Shown: piece by piece, positions 3,483 to 6,347 of the stretch
Layout: every line of letters starts with the position of its first letter
Position numbering within the stretch: the stretch's first letter is position 1
From: Pirellulales bacterium
Lineage (GTDB): Bacteria > Planctomycetota > Planctomycetia > Pirellulales > JALHLM01
DNA: 6,347 nt
Assembly (NCBI GenBank): GCA_022844585.1
Contig: JALHLM010000369.1
Span: 1 to 6,347 of the forward strand
Reading direction: 5' to 3'
Made by a program: the position numbers and the translations under genes
The notes under the pieces: generated by a model
The model's input: only the letters and a program-made list of their open reading frames with translations
Database searches by the model: none
Told to the model about the DNA's origin: nothing

Positions 3483-6317
3483 ATGTCTAGGCAGTGGATG
3501 GCAGTTGGCGGGGCGCAGCGCACTTGCGTGCTCATGGTACTGGCGGGCCTTGTGGCGCTGGCCAGCCAGTCGGGCTGCACCCGCACGCGTTATCGACTGA
3601 ATGCGGACCGCGAAGTGTTCAACCTTGTGCGCGAAAAAGGGAACGACCCGCGGTGGGCGCATCCGTTCTTCAATCCGTACGTGAACCCCCGCAGCCGCTA
3701 CTTCGACCCGGCCAACCCGGACCGGGAGCCGATGCCGCAGGACGATCCGGCCTCGTACCAGTTCATGCGCTACGTCGACGGCAAACGGGCGTGGAAGCAC
3801 TGGCTCGATAACGGCACGGTGCGCAACCTCGAATCGCCGGCCTGGCAAGAACGGCTGGGCGAGTACGTGAATTTCAACAAGGCCGGTGAAATCGAGTTGG
3901 ACCTCAACACGGCCGTTGCCTTGGCATATACGCATTCGCCGACCTGGCAAGAACAGTTGGAGTCGCTGTACTTGTCGGCGCTCGACGTGAGCACGGAACG
4001 ATTTCGCTTTGACGTGCAATACTTCGGCGGGACGGCGTCGATCTTCCGTCACAACGGCAAACGGACCTCCGCCGCGCGGAGGGTGATTGTGGGCCCCGAT
4101 CCGGCGAACCCGTTCGGCCCGCCGCTCACGATTCCGAGTGATCAAAACACGTTCACGCAGGCGACGGACGGGCAACTCCAACGACGGCTTGCGACTGGCG
4201 GCCAGATTCTCGTCGGCTTTGCCAATACGTTTGTTTGGCAGTTCTCGGGCGAGGATACCAACTTCGCCGCCACGTTGGCTAACTTCAGCGTTGTGCAGCC
4301 ACTATTACGCGGTGGCGGCCGCGCCGTGGCGCTGGAACAACTGACCATCGCCGAACGCGCGTTGCTGGCGAACTTGCGGGCGCTCAGCCAATACCGGCAG
4401 GGTTTCTACACCAGCATCGCGATGGGGCAGAACGGCACGTCGGGTCCGCAACGCCGCGGCGGTTTCTTCGGTGGCACGGGGCTCACGGGCTTTACCGGCC
4501 AAGGTTCCGGCGGCTTCGGCGGCGTCGGTCAGGCCACGAACTTCGGCGGCTTCGGCGGCGGTGGCGCCGGCGGGGCCGGCGGTGGAGCCGTCGCAGGTGC
4601 GGCGGGCGGTGGCGCCGGCACGGTCGGCGGATTTATCGGTTTACTGCAACAGCAACAACAGATCGCCAACATTCAAGACAGCTTGAGCTTGAAGCTCCGC
4701 ACGCTCGGCTTGCTGGAAGCAAACCTCGAAGCGGGGCTGGTCGATATCACGCAAGTCGATTCGTTCCGTCAGAGCATCCAGACCGATCGCGCGAATTTGC
4801 TGCAATCGCAAATCGGCCTGGAAAACCAGCTCGATACGTTCAAGCGCACCACGCTGGGCTTACCGCCGGATCTACCGATGGTGCTCGACAACGGGATGAT
4901 TCAGCAATTCCAGTTCATCGATCGTCGGATGACCGATGTGCAAAACCGGCTGGCCGAATACCGGCAACAAGTCGGCGCGATCGAAGGCGCGCCGACCGTC
5001 CCGCAGTTGGAGCAAGCCGTCGCGCAGTTGGCCCGCTTGTTGCATCTCGCGCGGTTGCTCGTGCCGATTGTGGGCGAGGACGTCAAGCTGCTCACGGAAC
5101 GTGCGCCGCAACGCGAGACCGACCTCGCACCCGAAGAACTGCCGGCATTTCGCGCCGAGCGCGAACGACTGGCGGCGGCCGTTGGCGACTTGGACGGGCG
5201 TTTTCGAGACGCGGAAACACGGCTCGCGGAATTGGGCCGCGGCCTGACGACGGAGGATGCCGGTGGCACCGCGGATTCGCTCGTCGCGTTGGCGGGCACC
5301 TTGTCCGACATGGTGCAAGAATTGTCGCTCGTCCAAGCACGGGCGCGATTGGAATCGGTCGTGCTGACGCCGGTGCGTTTGGCGCCAGAGCAGGCGTTTC
5401 AAGTTGCCCGGGCGAATCGGCTCGACTGGATGAACAACCGGGCGTCGCTCGTGGATAGCTGGCGACTGATCACGTTCAATGCCAACGCGTTGCGGTCCGA
5501 TATGACAGTCTCGGTCGACGGCGACATCACCACCCTCGGCGACAACGCCGCGCGATTCCGTGCCCCGACGGGCAACATGCGGGCCAGCCTGCAATTCGAT
5601 CCGCCGTTCACGCGGCTCTTGGAACGGAACAATTACCGCTCCGTGTTGATTACTTATCAGCAAAACCGGCGGCAGTTGATTCAGTTCCAAGACCAGGTGA
5701 ACCAGACGTTGCGCCAGGACCTGCGATCGCTGCGTCAACTGGAAGCCAACCTCGCCTTGCAGCGCAGCGCCGTGGCAATTGCACTGCGACGCGTGGATCA
5801 AACCCGCGAGGAACTGTCCGCGCCGACCGCGCCAGCGGAACCGGGTGGAGCGGTGAACGCCCTCGGTCCGACGGCCGCGCAGAACTTGATTTCGGCCCTC
5901 ACTGCGTTGAGCGATTCGCAAAACAACTTCATGAGCGTTTGGCTGAACCACTACGCGACGCGGATGGCGCTGTTACGCGACATGGGCGTGATGCGGATCG
6001 ACGACATGGGGCGCTGGATCGACGTGCCGCTGGATCAATTGCTGGCGGAATCGATGCCCAACTGCGACCTGCCTCCGGACGTGCCGATGCAATGGCTGAA
6101 CGACGCCGGGTTGAACCCGGACGGAACGGTCAAAGAATCAGCGCCGGCGGAACCGGTGCCACCTGGCGCCGAAAGCCCCGGCACATTGCGGCTGGTGCCG
6201 CCGGATGAGGCGAAACGCCTCCCGCCGCCCCAGGCGACGATCACGCAAGTGCGGCGAATTCCGCCGGTGCAGTTGGTGAACCACCCGGCGCCGATTCCGC
6301 CGGGGCATCCTCGGTAA
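3483..6317 (+). CDS. Very long TolC-like outer membrane efflux protein (lipoprotein-like)
   Basis: The 944-residue protein has a signal segment (about 14-31) ending in ASQSGC, so Cys32 may be lipidated, though the -3 Gln makes the lipobox weak. The two-fold OEP/TolC repeat is visible: LDLNTAVALAYTHSPTW at 139 and LAPEQAFQVARANRLDW at 633. The first half holds barrel-strand sequence, PLLRGGG (273-279), a helix, and the periplasmic tip motif LEAGLVDITQVD around 418. The second half (633-860) has the matching strands and long helices. Two insertions explain the double length relative to the usual 420-490 residues: a Gly-rich block (about 315-386, then five Gln at 389-393) and a charged helical segment (about 483-626, likely coiled coil). 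A Pro-rich tail follows from 878. Such proteins form the outer-membrane duct for RND, MFS or ABC exporters. A GGGGGG run lies upstream of the ATG; Met6 is an alternative start. No pump gene is in view; downstream sequence ends after 30 nt. Confidence 0.92.
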   Translation: MSRQWMAVGGAQRTCVLMVLAGLVALASQSGCTRTRYRLNADREVFNLVREKGNDPRWAHPFFNPYVNPRSRYFDPANPDREPMPQDDPASYQFMRYVDGKRAWKHWLDNGTVRNLESPAWQERLGEYVNFNKAGEIELDLNTAVALAYTHSPTWQEQLESLYLSALDVSTERFRFDVQYFGGTASIFRHNGKRTSAARRVIVGPDPANPFGPPLTIPSDQNTFTQATDGQLQRRLATGGQILVGFANTFVWQFSGEDTNFAATLANFSVVQPLLRGGGRAVALEQLTIAERALLANLRALSQYRQGFYTSIAMGQNGTSGPQRRGGFFGGTGLTGFTGQGSGGFGGVGQATNFGGFGGGGAGGAGGGAVAGAAGGGAGTVGGFIGLLQQQQQIANIQDSLSLKLRTLGLLEANLEAGLVDITQVDSFRQSIQTDRANLLQSQIGLENQLDTFKRTTLGLPPDLPMVLDNGMIQQFQFIDRRMTDVQNRLAEYRQQVGAIEGAPTVPQLEQAVAQLARLLHLARLLVPIVGEDVKLLTERAPQRETDLAPEELPAFRAERERLAAAVGDLDGRFRDAETRLAELGRGLTTEDAGGTADSLVALAGTLSDMVQELSLVQARARLESVVLTPVRLAPEQAFQVARANRLDWMNNRASLVDSWRLITFNANALRSDMTVSVDGDITTLGDNAARFRAPTGNMRASLQFDPPFTRLLERNNYRSVLITYQQNRRQLIQFQDQVNQTLRQDLRSLRQLEANLALQRSAVAIALRRVDQTREELSAPTAPAEPGGAVNALGPTAAQNLISALTALSDSQNNFMSVWLNHYATRMALLRDMGVMRIDDMGRWIDVPLDQLLAESMPNCDLPPDVPMQWLNDAGLNPDGTVKESAPAEPVPPGAESPGTLRLVPPDEAKRLPPPQATITQVRRIPPVQLVNHPAPIPPGHPR
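4425..4640 (+). other. Glycine-rich low-complexity insert within the TolC-like gene
   Basis: This in-frame stretch encodes residues 315-386, dominated by Gly with Ala, Phe and Thr. A 17-nt string (CGGCGGCTTCGGCGGCG) occurs at 4508-4524 and 4544-4560, a 36-nt (12-codon) offset that suggests expansion by internal duplication. It splits what would otherwise be one long helix between PLLRGGG and the tip motif. Confidence 0.8.
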
Positions 6318-6347
6318 TTTCAAAGTAGCGACGCTTCTGCTCTGCCA

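Noticed and set aside
3204..4181. Long minus-strand extension giving a 547-residue dioxygenase ORF
   Set aside because: The extension has no recognisable domain and overlaps the 5' part of the TolC-like gene; the Tat signal and GGAG fix the start at 3203.
4528..5248. GTCAGGC at 4528-4534 and GCCTGAC at 5242-5248 as further repeat-family members
   Set aside because: Only the 7-mer core matches, with no terminal repeat or partner at the 69-72 nt spacing, and both lie in conserved coding sequence.
4872..5951. A 359-residue minus-strand open frame inside the TolC-like gene
   Set aside because: The sequence is rich in Arg, Gln and His with no domain, as expected for the antisense of a GC-rich gene.
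1..6347. tRNA, rRNA or riboswitch genes
   Set aside because: No cloverleaf, rRNA-like stretch or known riboswitch core was recognised by eye on either strand.

Overview
The window looks like part of a planctomycete chromosome (Planctomycetota, Pirellulales-like). The grounds are its high GC content, a small membrane protein opening with an NPYQSP-type N-terminus, two small proteins opening with an FSLR/FQIRTLL-type transmembrane start, a Tat-exported intradiol dioxygenase and a very long lipoprotein-like TolC homologue. These are family traits recalled from knowledge; no search was run.

Layout. On the + strand, 115-846 encodes a seven-helix Bax inhibitor-1/YccA-type membrane protein with a clear ribosome binding site and a possible extended -10 promoter. 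The middle part (about 860-2520) holds three small minus-strand membrane-protein genes: 1077-1322, 1347-1634 (with a BamE/SmpA-like tail) and 1916-2227. They are interspersed with three copies of a non-coding repeat family. A minus-strand gene, 2538-3203, encodes a Tat-exported intradiol ring-cleavage dioxygenase. From a shared upstream region (3204-3482), the + strand gene 3483-6317 diverges; it encodes a 944-residue TolC/outer-membrane-efflux-type protein.

The most unusual feature is the repeat family. A half-unit of about 90 bp begins GTCAGGC, carries a TTTGGG..GTTGC-like block and ends GCTTCGA-N4-5-G(T/C)GCCTGACCTAC. Two copies form inverted pairs with 18-20 nt loops (859-1059 and 1695-1892). 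A third is a solo half-unit (2431-2519). In all three, the right end lies 17-23 nt beyond the stop codon of a minus-strand gene. The architecture resembles REP/REPIN-type or other non-autonomous palindromic elements. No transposase is present in the window, so how they move, or whether they do, is inference.

How the genes work together. No single pathway unites the window. The two genes at 1347-1634 and 1077-1322 are 24 nt apart and probably co-transcribed. The dioxygenase and the TolC-like gene share a divergent upstream region with an 18-nt-phased motif repeat, so co-regulation is possible but not shown. The TolC-like gene ends 30 nt before the window edge, so partner efflux genes could lie beyond it.
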